Of a stretch of 64,000 nt of DNA, positions 1 through 11,238 are shown one piece after another. Below the pieces are notes generated by a model that had not been told where the DNA came from, ran no database searches, and saw nothing but the letters and a program-made list of their open reading frames with translations. Positions within the stretch are counted from its first letter, which is position 1; every line of letters begins with the position of its first letter. A program made the translations under genes and the position numbers. Origin of the DNA: Azolla caroliniana (taxonomy: Eukaryota > Polypodiophyta); contig JBHGNT010000014.1 in NCBI GenBank assembly GCA_043228905.1, positions 11,780,001 through 11,844,000 on the forward strand, written 5' to 3'.

Positions 1-1235
1 CGAAGGGGTGGCACTTACATCAGATGGATGTAAAAAATGCATTCCTGCAAGGCGATCTTGAGGAATACCTGTACATGGTACAACCCCCTGGATTTCTATC
101 CGAACAGAACATTTCGGTAGTCTGCCGATTGGAGAAGGAGTTATACGGACTTAAACAAGCCCCGCGAGCTTGGAACACGAAGATTACGCAACGGTTGTGT
201 AGAATGGGGTTTACGAAGTTCAAGTCGAACTCTTCATTGTTCACTCGGCAAGGTCAACATGGACCGGTTAGCCTTCCACTGTATGTTGATGATTTAGTCA
301 TCGCCGGTGCCGACATGGAAGAAATCGGCCGCGTCGAGTCTCAACTCGCGACATCTTTCGAAATGAAGGTTCTTGGAGACCTTCATTATTTCCTCGGGAT
401 CAAAGTGATCCTCACCCTCGAAGGCATATTGATCAGTCAGCGTCATTATGCGTTGAATATGCTCTTCAAGTTCGGGATGGTAGATTGTAAGCCCATCTCG
501 ACCCCTCTGGATGGAAACGTAAAGCTTCGCCGAGATTCGGGTAAGGTGTGCAACCCGACACGGTTCCGACAGATTGTCAGAAACCTAATTTACTAGACGA
601 TTACTCGGCCGGATCTCAGCTACCCGGTCGGAATGATCAATCCATTTATGTCGCAACCCATGTCTGAACACCTTCAGTGCATGCAAAGGATATTACAATA
701 TGTTAGCGACACGAAAGACATGGCGTTGTTGTATCGTATAGGCGTAGCCGAACCATTTGTTGGCTACACGGATGCTGATTGGGCCGGAAATGCCCACGAT
801 CGTAGATCCACATCCGGATACGCATTCTCGTTGGGAAGTGCGGCGATGACGTGCTGCAGTAAGAAGCAACCAATAGTAGCATTGTCGAGCACGGAGGCCA
901 AATATCGAGGGGCGTCTGTCGCTACGTGCGAAGTCAGTTGACTGAAATGGCTATTATGGGATCTGCATGTGGAGGTTTCTGATCCGATTATGATCTATTG
1001 AGACAACCTCAGTAGCATCCACCTCGTGAAGAACCCTGTATTCCACGCCCGGACCAAGCACATTGAGGTGCACTACCATTTTGTCTGCGAGCATGTCCTT
1101 TCCGGTGAAGTCGAACTAGCGTATGTTCCGACGGGTCGCAGATTGCTGACATCCTCACCAAGCCCCTTGGTCTTGGCAAGTTACGACATTTCTCAGGTGT
1201 GCTTGGGTTGTGTCACCTCGACACGCCGAACTTGA
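1..1235 (+). pseudogene. Ty1/copia pol 3' part: reverse transcriptase and RNase H (element E1, runs off left edge)
   Basis: The reading frame enters the window inside reverse transcriptase ([13 protein letters not shown] from position 24), continues through the LYGLKQAPRAWN block and the catalytic YVDD box (about 280-300), and passes into RNase H with YTDADWAGN (about 760-790), ALSSTEAKYRG (about 880-910) and TKHIEVHYHF (about 1053-1082). The order is that of plant copia pol. It is dead: a TAG follows NLIY at 594-596, further stops lie near 939 and 999, and the frame shifts near 1200. The 5' half of the element lies left of the window. The same domain string recurs at 9.2-10.6, 14.6-16.6 and, on the minus strand, 18.5-20.0 kb, so these copies belong to one copia group (called alpha/beta here). 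Confidence 0.93.
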
Positions 1236-1603
1236 GGGGGAGACAAGAACATGAGCGTGAAAGGAGCGATAATGACCGCGATGCCGAATTGGATGAAGAA
1301 TTCAATTTCGGGTCAGTTGAAGAAGCCGAAGAAGAAAATAGGGGCTGTAAACACAAGGAAGAGCCAAAGACAGCCGAACAAAAGGGAAATATAGCCAAGA
1401 CAGGCGTAAAGGCCAAGACCAAGATGAGGTCAGATGTTGTCAAGGGCCTGAAAACAGAAGATGAGTTGGAGACAGCCAATTCGGGTGAAAGTGGAATTGA
1501 ATTGGAAGTGACCGATTCAATCGAAATGTTCGATTCGGACATTACAAATCGACTGAGGGCCAAGCGGAGGAAAGGGGTAGCGAAAGAGGTGCCAACACTA
1601 TGA
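1199..1603 (+). pseudogene. Charged C-terminal extension downstream of copia RNase H (E1)
   Basis: An open frame of about 134 codons follows RNase H and ends 166 bases before the LTR. It is rich in Glu, Asp, Lys and Arg, for example DAELDEEFNFGSVEEAEEE, and has no recognised domain. Similar charged frames lie in the same place in element C (16594-17100), element A (18023-18494, minus) and E2 (10637-11226). In C the extension is in frame with RNase H, so it was probably the C-terminus of pol; here one frameshift separates the two. A polypurine-like CTTGAGGGGGAG sits at its start (1231-1242) and a second, with one change, at 1758-1769 next to the LTR. Function unknown. Confidence 0.55.
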
Positions 1604-1769
1604 CAACAAGGGAGCTAAGAAGGGCCGCATGAGCAGACAAGCTGACTGGAAGGGTTGAAGCACGCGGAATCAAACGGGTTGAGGAGCGCGAGCGAGGCGT
1701 GAAGCCAGGAGAGGCCGGAGCGAAGATCTGGAAAAGCATATGGAACCTAAAGTTGAGCTTGATGGGGAG

Positions 1770-2188
1770 TGTTGAGAGACAAGGTCAACATTGGGTGCGT
1801 AACCTAGTGCGTAGACTAGGTGCAAAAAACCGTACGCAAAATATGGTTGTAGCGGCGTGTAAACAAACCGAGAGGCCATTAGAATGTTATTCCTCGTAAT
1901 GAATAATTTTGGGAGTAAGTGTAGGATGCTCATCTATGAGCGGTCAAGTACTGTAAGTACTTGTGTCAACCCAATAGTCAGGGCTTGTATAAAAGGTGCT
2001 CACTGAGCACGAAGTATGTATAGAGAACATACAGAGAATTATTTTTGAATATAGTTTCGTTTTTCTGCTGTCTCTGTCTCTGTCTCTCCCTCTCTTTCTC
2101 TGTGATTTTTGCTTTACCGAACTGTCGTACTCCCGAACCATGTACTCTGTGTCTTTCGCATACGCTTCCGCACATGTATTCTTTTACA
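1770..2188 (+). repeat. alpha-type copia LTR (3' LTR of E1, fused to gag of E2)
   Basis: It begins TGTTGAGAGACAAG directly after a purine-rich tract and ends CTTTTACA, giving TG...CA termini over 419 bp. It matches the LTRs at 33515-33937 and 56655-57186 along its length, including a TATAAAAGG-type promoter box near 1988 and a C/T-rich stretch near 2070-2100. The primer-binding site and gag start expected after a 5' LTR are missing: the sequence jumps to gag codons for the MHQYL region. It therefore reads as the 3' LTR of E1 joined to a gag of another element by deletion or recombination. Confidence 0.85.
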
Positions 2189-4883
2189 TAAAATGCACCA
2201 GTACCTACTGGGGCATGGATACTAGAACTAGTGGAAGGAGCAAATGAAGCAACGCCGGATTTGACACACAAGGCCTTCTCGGTTTGGGAGCAAGGAGTGA
2301 GCAGGGTGTTGTACTGCCTCACGTCTTGTGTGCACAACCATATGCTTGGTTACATCAGAGATGCAAAGTCACTGAAGGAGGCCCGGGAAAATCTCAGGAA
2401 GCTTTTCGCCGCAAGTACCACGGCTCGGAAGTTGCTGCTCCGATAAGGGCTCAACAATATCCGGCAACAAGACATGTCGGTTACTGACTACACCACCAAG
2501 ATCAAGGAGATCTGTGACGCACTCGGTTCCATCAATGTGACGGTGGATGAGGATGAGATGGTCCAGATCTGCCTCTGTGGTCTTGCACAAACGTACGGGC
2601 CAATCCGGACGGCAATTTGCACCCGGGAGAAGCCACCATCCTTCGACCTGCAATCGATGCTCATGGTTGAAGAAAACCACTCGAGTGGGTCAAGGACCAC
2701 TCAATCGGACAACCGGATGCTGTACACGGAGGAGGATCAACATGCAATAGCGGCGGTCGACAAGAACAGAACTGGAGGCATAGAGATAGTGTCGACAATA
2801 GTTCTAGACCCTCCACAAGCAAGGGGAGTCAAGGTGGTGCCATAAACCGGCAAGGGAAAACAGACACAGAATGTTGGTACTGTGACAAGAAAGGCCACCG
2901 GGAAAGCGAGTGCTTGAAGAAGCGCGCCGATCTGGATCAAGCAAGACTAGACAAGGGAACCGACAAAGCTCGCACTACGTAGAAAGATCGGATGGATCTA
3001 GAACTGGTAAGACCGGAATAGGGCCAGCCTTTGTGATGAAGCACAAGGTGAACTCGATGAAGAAGACCACTTTCGAATCGGAGGAAGTGTGGTATGTTGA
3101 CTCTGGATCATCAAACCACATGACGAGCCATGAAGAGTGGTTCTCGTTTTTGGAAAAGCTGGAGAAACTAGGAATTGTCGAAACCGGAGACGACACTCAC
3201 TCGATTGTGCATGTCGGTGAAGTCCCTTTAAGCCATGTTAGACAAAAGGGAAAACCGATGAACGTACTACATGTTCAGACAATCACAAAGAACCTAGTGT
3301 CGGTCGGGCAGATCGTCGACTAGGGCATGCAGGTGCGGTTTACGCACCTCGGGTGCTTCATCGAGGAAGAAGGCCGAATAATTGCGCAAGGGTGTAGGGA
3401 CATGAGGATGTTTATCCTCAACACCAACGACTTTGGCACCGCTATGTTTGCAAAAGGATAGAAGGTCAAATCGGATATCAACTTGTGGCACAAGCGGATC
3501 AACCATGTCAACTATCAGAGGCTTCAAGACCTGCAATCGAAACAACTTGTTTTTGGATTGCTGAAATTCAGTGGCCGGAAGGCCTAAACGTGTGAAGCCT
3601 GCCAGCTCGGGAAGCAACACCGGTTTCCGTTCCCAACCGAAAGAAACTAGAGCCGTAACAAGCTCGATCTAATACATTCGGATGTATGGGGACCGACACA
3701 AAATGTTAGTCTTGGCGGGAGCCGATAATTCATCTCCTTCATCGACAACTACAATCGACACACATGGATCTACCTAATCAAAAGGAAAAGAGAAGTTTTC
3801 GATTGTTTCCAAAACTTGCAAAGTCTTGTAGAATGGGAAACGGAGATGAAGATCAAGTGCCTGCGGTCGGATGGCAGAAAAGAATATTTTTTTGGCCAAT
3901 TCAACAGTTACCTGCAACAAATGGGAATTCGGAGAGAATTCAGTTGCAGATACACACCGGAACAAAATGGTGTGGCCGAAAGGAAGAACCGGTTAATTGT
4001 GGAGGCGGCACGGGCAATGCTAGAAGAGAAGAGCATGCCCAAGTTCCACTAGGCCGAAGCGGCCCGAATGACCATCTACATCCAAAAATGGATCGCGGAT
4101 AAGGTGTTAGCGCATGAACTATATTTCGGGTGGAAGAAGAATTTAAGGAACCTTAAGATATTCGGTAGCATTGCATATGTGCATGTGCCGAATGAGAAGC
4201 AGATAAAGCTAGACCCGAAGTTGGAGAAGTGCATCTTTGTCGGGTACTCACATGACCAAAAGGGTTATAAGTGCTATAACGCTTGAACAAAACAAGTTCG
4301 AGTAAGCCGAGATGTCGAGTTCGATGAATCGGCATCATGGTACTCTCTACCAACTCCGACCCGATTCCGGAAGATAAAGCCAGTGAGCCCGAAATGATCT
4401 GGGCAGTAGATGAAAGAGGATTCAATACTCTAGATGAGAGTCCGATCTCATTTCGGCTAAGTGGGCTCCATGAACAACCTAGTCGGAATGACCAGTCCGA
4501 TGACAAGCCAACGAGTAGTGGAGACTGGGCCCTGTTCTCCCCGCGTAAGGAACTGAGGAGACGGTTCATGCACAGAGAAAAGGGGAAGAAGAAGATGTTG
4601 GAATACGCCACCGGCAGAGAACCAGTCGGATCGGAGCGAATCCGACTCCGGAGAGAACGAAGACAGACCTTCGGGAGCGAAGTCTGAGCTGGCCACGAGG
4701 GCCTTGAAATTGGCTAACGAGAAGTTACGCTGATCCACCCACTAGGAGAACCCCGTGAAAAGGTACGGGTATAATGAGTACCTGGCACATCATTATGCAT
4801 ACTTTACGAAAGAGGTGGCAGTGCATGAGCCGAAGAACTATGCAGAAGCAGCGAAGGATGCAAATTGGCGTGCCGCTATAGAG
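2189..4883 (+). pseudogene. Ty1/copia gag-protease-integrase, start of RT (element E2, 5' part)
   Basis: The order is gag (about 2195-2845), a CCHC zinc knuckle WYCDKKGHRESEC (about 2876-2914), protease with YVDSGSSNHM (about 3090-3120), GAG-pre-integrase with LWHKRINHVNYQRL (about 3483-3522), the integrase core (LDLIHSD near 3665, FIDNYNRHTW near 3740, NGVAERKNR near 3965) and the linker into RT (NEYLAHHYAYF near 4775). Breaks include TAG at 3320, further stops near 3460, 3586 and 4051, and several frameshifts. The integrase motif usually FIDDY reads FIDNY. The gag start and primer site are deleted at the junction with the LTR on its left. At 4888 the frame is cut by element B and resumes at 9212. 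Confidence 0.92.
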
Positions 4884-4888
4884 GAAGA

Positions 4889-5430
4889 TGTTGGGAATAT
4901 GTCCCTCCAGTGGGAGGAAGATCTGACCGTCAAGAAAGCCGACTGTCGAGGAGCCGAGTTGATGAGGGACTCCTCGACTGTCGAGGAGTCGAGAAACCGG
5001 AATTGTGCAAATAGCCAACTCGAGAGACTATATTTGTAAATAGTCTATGGGTGCACCCCATGAGGGTTATGTATGTAAATAGCCAGAAAAGTTGTGTAAG
5101 TATATATGTAACTAGGGCAAACTATGACTGGTGTAAGAATTGGGTGCAAAGTGTGAGAGAAGCGTGAGCCGCGCCATAGCTGTGTGTGTAACAACAGACG
5201 GGAAGAGCCCTGTGTGGCTGATACACTCGATAGAGTGTTGTAATCTTCTCGGTGTTGTATATCCACTATTTGTATAGTGAAGATTCTATTCCCGTGGTTT
5301 TCCCCGTTTTAGGGTTTCCACGTAAATCTGTGCATATCTGTTTATCTTGTCTTTCTGCCATTTCTGTGAATCGTATTTCAGCGCGTAGTTCGTTTTATTA
5401 CATGATCTATTCCGCAACGATTACTCTACA
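4889..5430 (+). repeat. 5' LTR of element B
   Basis: The 542-bp LTR begins TGTTGGGAATATGTCC and ends TTACTCTACA. It contains an inverted-repeat-like stretch around the two GACTCCTCGAC/GTCGAGGAG words (4965-4992). It is followed by AAC and the primer-binding site. Confidence 0.93.
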
Positions 5431-5433
5431 AAC

Positions 5434-5451
5434 TGGTATCAGAGCTTGAGG
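5434..5451 (+). other. Primer-binding site of element B (initiator-tRNA-Met type)
   Basis: TGGTATCAGAGCTTGAGG lies three bases after the 5' LTR. TGGTATCAGAGC is the usual plant copia site complementary to the 3' end of initiator methionine tRNA. Confidence 0.9.
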
Positions 5452-5457
5452 TGCAAG

Positions 5458-6600
5458 CATGGAAGGAGGTGTTAGCGGTTTCCCACAGGTATGATAGTTC
5501 TGAAGTCACAGACCTATGCAGACTGGAAGATAAAGATGGAAGACCTTCTCATAGTTAAAGACCTGTACGAGCCAGTCGACAGAGCAGAAATACCCAGGGG
5601 GGTATTGGAGTCGGATTGGAAGCTCCTAAATAGAAAGGCAATGGCCACTATTCGACAATGCGTCGATGTAAGTGTCCTTTAGCATGTGGCGAATGACACG
5701 AATGCCCATGAGATGTGTTAGAAGCTGTCGGGTATGTACGAGAGGAAGAACGCGCTAAACAGAACCTCGCTAATGAGAAAAATCGTACGGTTGAAATATA
5801 GGGACGGTGAGAGTATCGTCGAACACATCAACACGTTTATGGGGTATGTAAATCAACTTGCTGCGACCAAGTTTCCCTGGATGACGCGATGCAGGCCATC
5901 TTGCTGATGTGCACACTGCCGGAAAGCTGGGAGAACCTGGTGGTTACTCTCAGCACCTCCTGTCAAGAAGAGAACTTGTCTTTATAGATGGTGAAGACAA
6001 GCATCGTAAATGAGGAGGCAAGGAGAAAAGACAAAGGAGTCTTGTCCTAAACGGAATCAAATCTGACTCAACATATGGACAGAGGAAGGGACCGATGAAG
6101 AAGAAGTCCGCAACGAACGGACAAATCCCACGCCAGATCGAAGTCTAGAGTTAAGCGTGTGTGCTTTTATTGTGGAAAACCTGGACACTTCTAGAAGGAC
6201 TTGCTGCAACCAAGTTTCCCTTGGATGACGCGATGCAAGCCATCTTGTTGATGTGCACACTGCCGAAAAGCTGGGAGAACCTGGTGGTTACTCTCAGCAC
6301 CTCCTGTCAAGAAGAGAACTTGTCTTTATAGATGGTGAAGACAAGCATCGTAAATGAGGAGGCAAGGAGAAAAGCCAAAGGAGTCCTGTCCCAAACAGCA
6401 TCGAATCTGACTCAACATATGGATAGAGGAAGGGACCGATGAAGAAGAAGTCCGCAGCGAACGGACAAATCCCACGCCAGATCGAAGTCCAGAGGTAAGC
6501 CTGTGTGCTTTTATTGTGGAAAACCTAGACACTTCCAGAAGGACTGCCGACACATGAGAAAAGACAAGAGTGTCAGAAATAATGTCGAACCCCAGAAAAT
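5458..6600 (+). pseudogene. copia gag of element B with duplicated C-terminal half and zinc knuckle
   Basis: The frame starts near 5458 (MEGGVSGFPQ) and includes SQTYADWKIKMEDLL (about 5503-5547). In-frame stops (for example near 5680 and 5718) and frameshifts break it. A block of 343 bp (5857-6199) is repeated in tandem at 6200-6543, so the CCHC knuckle appears twice: CFYCGKPGHF followed by a stop and KD (about 6160-6200), then the intact CFYCGKPRHFQKDC (about 6505-6546). Gag would form the cytoplasmic virus-like particle and the knuckle binds element RNA. Confidence 0.88.
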
Positions 6601-7881
6601 TCCGGATGAAAAGAACACTTCGGCCATTGCTACGAGCAATGAGGAACTCATGTTCATATGTGAACAGACAAGTGCAAACCTTGCAAGCGAAGAGTGCACT
6701 TGGGTGATTGATTCCGGCGCATCCTTTCATATTACTCCGTCGAGAGAGTATTTCTCGACTTACATAGCCGGGGATCATGGCTATGTAAAGATGGGTGATA
6801 GTGGAGAGTGCAAGATAACCGGAGTCGGAAGTGTGTGCTTAACAACGTCGACAGGGTGTCGACTAACGTTGAAGGATGTTCGACACGTCCCCGATATAAG
6901 ATTGAATCTGATATCAACTGGAAGGCTTGATGACGAAGGCTACAATGGTAGCTTTCGAAATGGTAAGTGGAAGTTTTGCCGAGGAAATCTCATAGTGGCC
7001 CAACACAGAAAGAAGGCACATTGTACATGATGCATGCCCGACTATGCAAATCGGAAGTAAATGTGGCAGCTAACTCGGTAGGGGAAATATGGCATAAAAG
7101 GCTAGGCCACATGAGTGAAAAGGGAATGCACTTGCTAGCCGACCAGAAACTTCTACCAGAAGTCAAGGGTGTGCACCTGGAGAGGTGTGTCGACAGCTTA
7201 GCCGGAAAGCAGAACAAGACTACATTCCACACGAGACCACCGAGGAGAAGAGATGTCACACTAGAACTAGTGCACACGGATGTGTGCTATGTGGATGCTC
7301 CATCGCATAGAGGAGGACAGTACTTTGTAACGTTTATTGACGACTACAGTCGGAAAACATGGGCCTTCGTATTGAAGTCGAAGGACCAAGTACTGTCAGT
7401 TTTCAAGGATTTCCAGGCAAGAACCGAAAGAGAGTCGGGTCAGAAACTTATGGTTGTCCGAACCAACAATGGTGGCGAGTACAAAGGGAAGTTCGAGGAA
7501 TACTGCAAGTGCCAAGGTATTCGGATCGAATACACAGTGCCAAAGACCCTAGAATTGAACAGGCTTGTAGAGAGGATGAATCTAACAATCATGGAGAGAG
7601 TAAGGAACATGCTCTCTCATGTGAAACTGCCGAAATCCTATTGGGCTGAGGCGTTGTACACAACTGTTTATCTGATCAACAGGTCTCCCTCAGTACCTCT
7701 AAAGGGGGATGTCCCACAGAGAGTGTGGACAGGGAAGGATGTCTTTTACCAACACTTGAGGGTATTCGGATGTTTGTCATATATGCATGTACCAAAGGAT
7801 CAGAGGTCAAAGCTCGACAGCAAGTCGAAAGCATGCATATTCATGGGATACTCGGAAGATGAATTCGGCTACAGGTTGTGA
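6503..7881 (+). pseudogene. copia protease and integrase of element B
   Basis: A frame from the zinc knuckle leads to a protease motif WVIDSGASFHIT (about 6699-6735) and, after a frameshift near 6990, to an integrase open from 6967 to a TGA at 7879-7881. Integrase has WHKRLGHMSEKG (about 7090), the first Asp in VHTDV (about 7272), the second in FIDDYSRKTW (about 7335) and the Glu in LVERMN (about 7567). The zinc-binding CxxC reads CVDSL, so one ligand is lost. The end GYSEDEFGYRL is the usual start of the integrase-RT linker. Confidence 0.9.
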
Positions 7882-7918
7882 GAAGGCACCGATTACATAT
7901 GCCAGTCAATAAATCCTC

Positions 7919-8660
7919 TTGACTGATGACGGTGAACCGGAGTGCTATGAAGAAGCCATTGCCGACGAGAGCAGAGAAAAATGGCCGAACACGATGCAAG
8001 AGGAGATGGAATCCTTGCACGCGAATTACACCTACGACCTAGTGGAGCTGCCGAAAGGTAAGAGAGCACTCAGGAATAAATGGGTCTACAAGGTGAAGAC
8101 TGGAGAAGTTGACAACGAGCCCAGGTATAAAGCCCGCATAATGGTGAAGGGTTTTCAACAGAGGAAGGGCGTCGACTTTGACGAAATATTCGCACTAGTC
8201 GTGAAGATGACATCGATTCGAACTGTTCTAAGCATAGCGACCAACATGGATCTGGAGATCGAATAGTTGGATGTCAAAACCACATTTCTGCACGGGGAGC
8301 TAGAAGAAGAAATCTACATGCTGCAACCCGAAGGCTTTGAGGAAAAAGAGAAAGAGAATCTGGTGTGTTGATTGAGGAAAAGCTTGTATGGTTTGAAACA
8401 AGCTCCACACTAATGGTACAAGAAATTCGAGTCCTTCATGATGGAACATCGGTTCCAGAAAACACATGCCGATCACTGTGTGTTCGTCAAAAGGTATCAT
8501 TGGTTACGGGAGAGAATCAAAGAAGGAGAATTTGCTCTTGAGAAGATCCATACTGACGACAATGGATCCAACATGCTGACGAAGAACCTACCTTTGGACA
8601 GACTCAGAGTCTGTTGACAAAATACAGGACTGGCAGATTTCCTCCCACAGGAGTGAAGGG
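7919..8660 (+). pseudogene. copia reverse transcriptase fragment of element B, catalytic core deleted
   Basis: The RT N-terminus is present (WVYKVKTGEVDNEPRYKAR near 8090, VKGFQQRKGVDFDEIFALV near 8145) and runs, with stops at 8264, 8368 and near 8411, to HADHCVFVK (about 8467-8493). It then jumps to the last part of RNase H (RYHWLRERIKEGEFALEKIH, about 8494-8550). The segment that should hold YVDD and most RNase H motifs is missing, so an internal deletion ends near 8494. The purine tract GAAGGGGGAGTT lies just before the 3' LTR. Confidence 0.88.
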
Positions 8661-8666
8661 GGAGTT

Positions 8667-9206
8667 TGTTGGGAATATGTCCCTCCAGTGGGAGGAAGAT
8701 CTGACTGTCAGGAAAGCCAACTGTCGAGGAGCCGAGTTGATGAGGGACTCCTCGACCGTCGAGGAGTCGAGAAATCGGAATCGTGCAAATAGCCAACTCA
8801 AGAGACTATATTTGTAAATAGTCTATAGGTGCACCCCATGAGGGTTACATATGTAAATAGCCAGAAAAGTTGCGTAAGTATATATGTAACTAGGGCAAAC
8901 TATGACTGGTGTAAGAACTGGGTGCAGAGTGTGAGAGAAGCGTGAGCCGCGCCATAGCCGTGTGTGTAACAACAAACGCGAAGAGCCTTGTGCGACTGAT
9001 ACACTCGACAGAGTGTTGTAATCTTCTCGGTGTTGTATATCCACTATTTGTATAGTGAAGATTCTGTTCCCGTGGTTTTCCCCGTTTTAGGGTTTCCACG
9101 TAAATCTGTGCATATCTGTTTATCTTGTCTTTCTGCCATTTCTATGAATCATATTTCAGTGCGTAGTTCATTTTATTGTGATCTATTCCGCAACGATTAC
9201 TTTACA
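8667..9206 (+). repeat. 3' LTR of element B
   Basis: This 540-bp direct copy of 4889-5430 begins TGTTGGGAATATGTCC and ends TTACTTTACA. It has about 26 substitutions and one 2-bp gap against the 5' LTR. It is preceded by a polypurine tract at 8655-8664. Confidence 0.93.
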
Positions 9207-10624
9207 AAAGAGACACATGCACTCACGGAAAATGAGACGTGGGATTTAGTGGACGTACCGAAAGGAGTGAAGCTGATCGGTTGCCGGTGGGTATACAAGG
9301 TTAAATACAACACCGACAACTCCGTCAATAGATACAAGGTCCGGTTAGTGGCCAAGGGCTACGCGCAGTAGCATGACATCGATTATGATGAGACGTTCGC
9401 GCCGGTCGCAAAGATGACGACCGTCCATGTCTTGTTTGCGGTGGTAGCGGCAAAGGGGTCACATCTACATCAGATGGATGTGAAAAATGCGTTCTTGCAA
9501 GGTGAGAGGAACATGTGTTTATGGTTCAGCCCCCTGGATTTCAGTCTGGAGTGAATACATCGGTGGTGTGCCGATTGAAGAAGTCCCTCTACGGACTCAA
9601 GCAAGCCCCACGCTCTTGGAATGCGAAGATCACGCAAAGACTACGTCGGATGGGGTTTGCTCCATCGAAATCAGACTCTTCACTTTTCATCTAGCAAGGT
9701 CAGAACGAACCAGCATATTGCTCTATGTGGATGATCTTGTTATCGCCGGTGCCAACCTAGACGAAATTAGCCACGTCAAATCCCAGCTCGCGACATCATT
9801 TGAGAGGAAGGATCTAGGAGACCTTCACTACTTCCTTGGGATCGACGTGATTCATATCCCCGAAGGCATACTGATTAGCCATCGTCATTATGTGTTGAGT
9901 ATGCTCTCAAATTCGGTATGAAGGAATGCAAATCTGTTTGGACTCCTCTGGACCCAAATGTGAAGCTTCGCCCCGACTCCGGAATGGCATGCGACCCGAA
10001 AAGGTTTCGACAAATAGTCGGAAGCCTATTTGACCATCACCCGGCCTGACTTCAACTATCCAGTCGGATTGATTAGTCAATTCATGGCACATCCGACTAT
10101 GGAACATCTTCAATGCGCACACCAAATACTCAAGTATGTTAGCGACACTAGGACAGGGGGTTGCTGTATCGGACCGGTGTAGCGAGACAACTTGTCGGCT
10201 ACACAGATGCCGATTGGGCCGGAAATGCCGGTGACCGTGGGTCTACATCCGGATCTGTGCTCGCCTAGAGCAGTAAAAAGCAGCCGACAGCTGCATTGTC
10301 GAGCACGACTGTCGCGACATGCGAAGCCAAATGGCTTAAGAGGCTCTTGAATGATCTGTGAATGGAGATGTCTGATCCAACGACGATCTATTGAGACAAC
10401 CTCAGTAGCATCTAGTTGGCAAAGAACCCCATTTTCCATGCCTAGACAAAGCACATCGAGGTGCACTATCATTTTGTCAGAGAACGCATTCTCTCCGGTG
10501 AAGTGGAACTGTTTTATGTTCCAACGGATCGACAAGTGGCCGATATCTTCACCAAACCCCTGGGCTATGACAAGTTGCGGAAATTTTCTGGTGCATTGGG
10601 TGTATAGTACCTCGATATGCTGAA
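9207..10624 (+). pseudogene. Ty1/copia reverse transcriptase and RNase H of E2 (3' part, after element B)
   Basis: The frame interrupted at 4888 resumes with THALTENETWDLV at 9212. RT motifs follow: GCRWVYKVKYNTDN, AKGYAQ then a TAG at 9369, [10 protein letters not shown] near 9471, LYGLKQAPRSWN near 9590 with a frameshift, and the catalytic LLYVDDLVIAGAN (about 9718-9756). RNase H follows with YTDADWAGN near 10200 and the block for the KHIEVHYHF segment near 10450. Many stops and frameshifts and a short deletion in RNase H near 10255 make it non-functional. Confidence 0.9.
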
Positions 10625-11238
10625 CTTGAGGGGGAGGAATGAGGAAGAAGACCGGAAAGTCGAGTCGGAAACGGATTTCGACTTTGGCCTGATTGAAGAA
10701 GTCGGAGTTCACGGGACAAGTGAAGAAACTGAGGCCAGATGTAGGGGGAGCTAGTGGAATAGAGAGCGCCGGAGCCAACCGAAGAAGGGGGAGGCAAAGC
10801 TGGAAAGAACAAGACATGGACATGGTCTGATGTCGTGAAGGGTCTGAAGATTGAGGACGACTTGGAGAGAACCAACTCGGACAAGAGCTGGAATGAATCG
10901 GAGGCACCCGGTTCAGAAGAGGAGTTTGATTTGGAAGAGCCGAATCAACAGAAGGCCAAATGGACGAGGAGGTAGCGGAAGTCGACACCGACATAGAGGA
11001 ACTGACGGGTCGAGACACGCCGAAGTTACAACAACAAAGGAGCTAAGAAGGGCCTTATGAGCAGACAAGCCGACAAGAAGGTCGAGGTGCGCATGACCGG
11101 ACAGGTCATGGGAAGCGGAACTGGATGGGTCGAGGAGCGCGAGCCAGGTGGGAAGACGCCAGGTGGAGCCGAAGAAGAGGACCCACAAACATAGACACAA
11201 ACACTGGCATCCGACCTCAAGGTGAGCTTGAGGGGGAG
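10625..11238 (+). pseudogene. Charged post-RNase H extension of E2, bracketed by two polypurine tracts
   Basis: CTTGAGGGGGAG occurs at 10625-10636 right after RNase H and again, identical, at 11227-11238 touching the LTR. Between them is about 590 bp with charged coding character (for example EEDRKVESETDFDFG near 10641-10685). It is broken by stops and frameshifts. The antisense strand is open for 302 codons across RNase H and this region (11018 down to 10110). Confidence 0.55.

Larger units (their letters stand above)
4889..9206 (+). mobile_element. Complete-ended but internally deleted copia element B (gamma family), nested in E2
   Basis: Two similar direct LTRs (4889-5430 and 8667-9206) enclose a primer-binding site, gag, protease, integrase and a partial RT. 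The element sits inside the RT region of E2: the host frame reads ANWRAAIEE before it and THALTENETWDLV after it. The flanking 5-mers are GAAGA (4884-4888) and AAAGA (9207-9211), a target duplication with one change. By hand count the LTRs differ at roughly 26 of 540 positions, nearly all transitions. The central RT with its YVDD box and most of RNase H are absent, so this copy could not have moved on its own proteins. Confidence 0.93.

Noticed and set aside
10110-11018. 302-codon minus-strand frame as a host gene
   Set aside because: It lies exactly antisense to copia RNase H and its extension, with no recognisable domain; kept only as a question about antisense frames.
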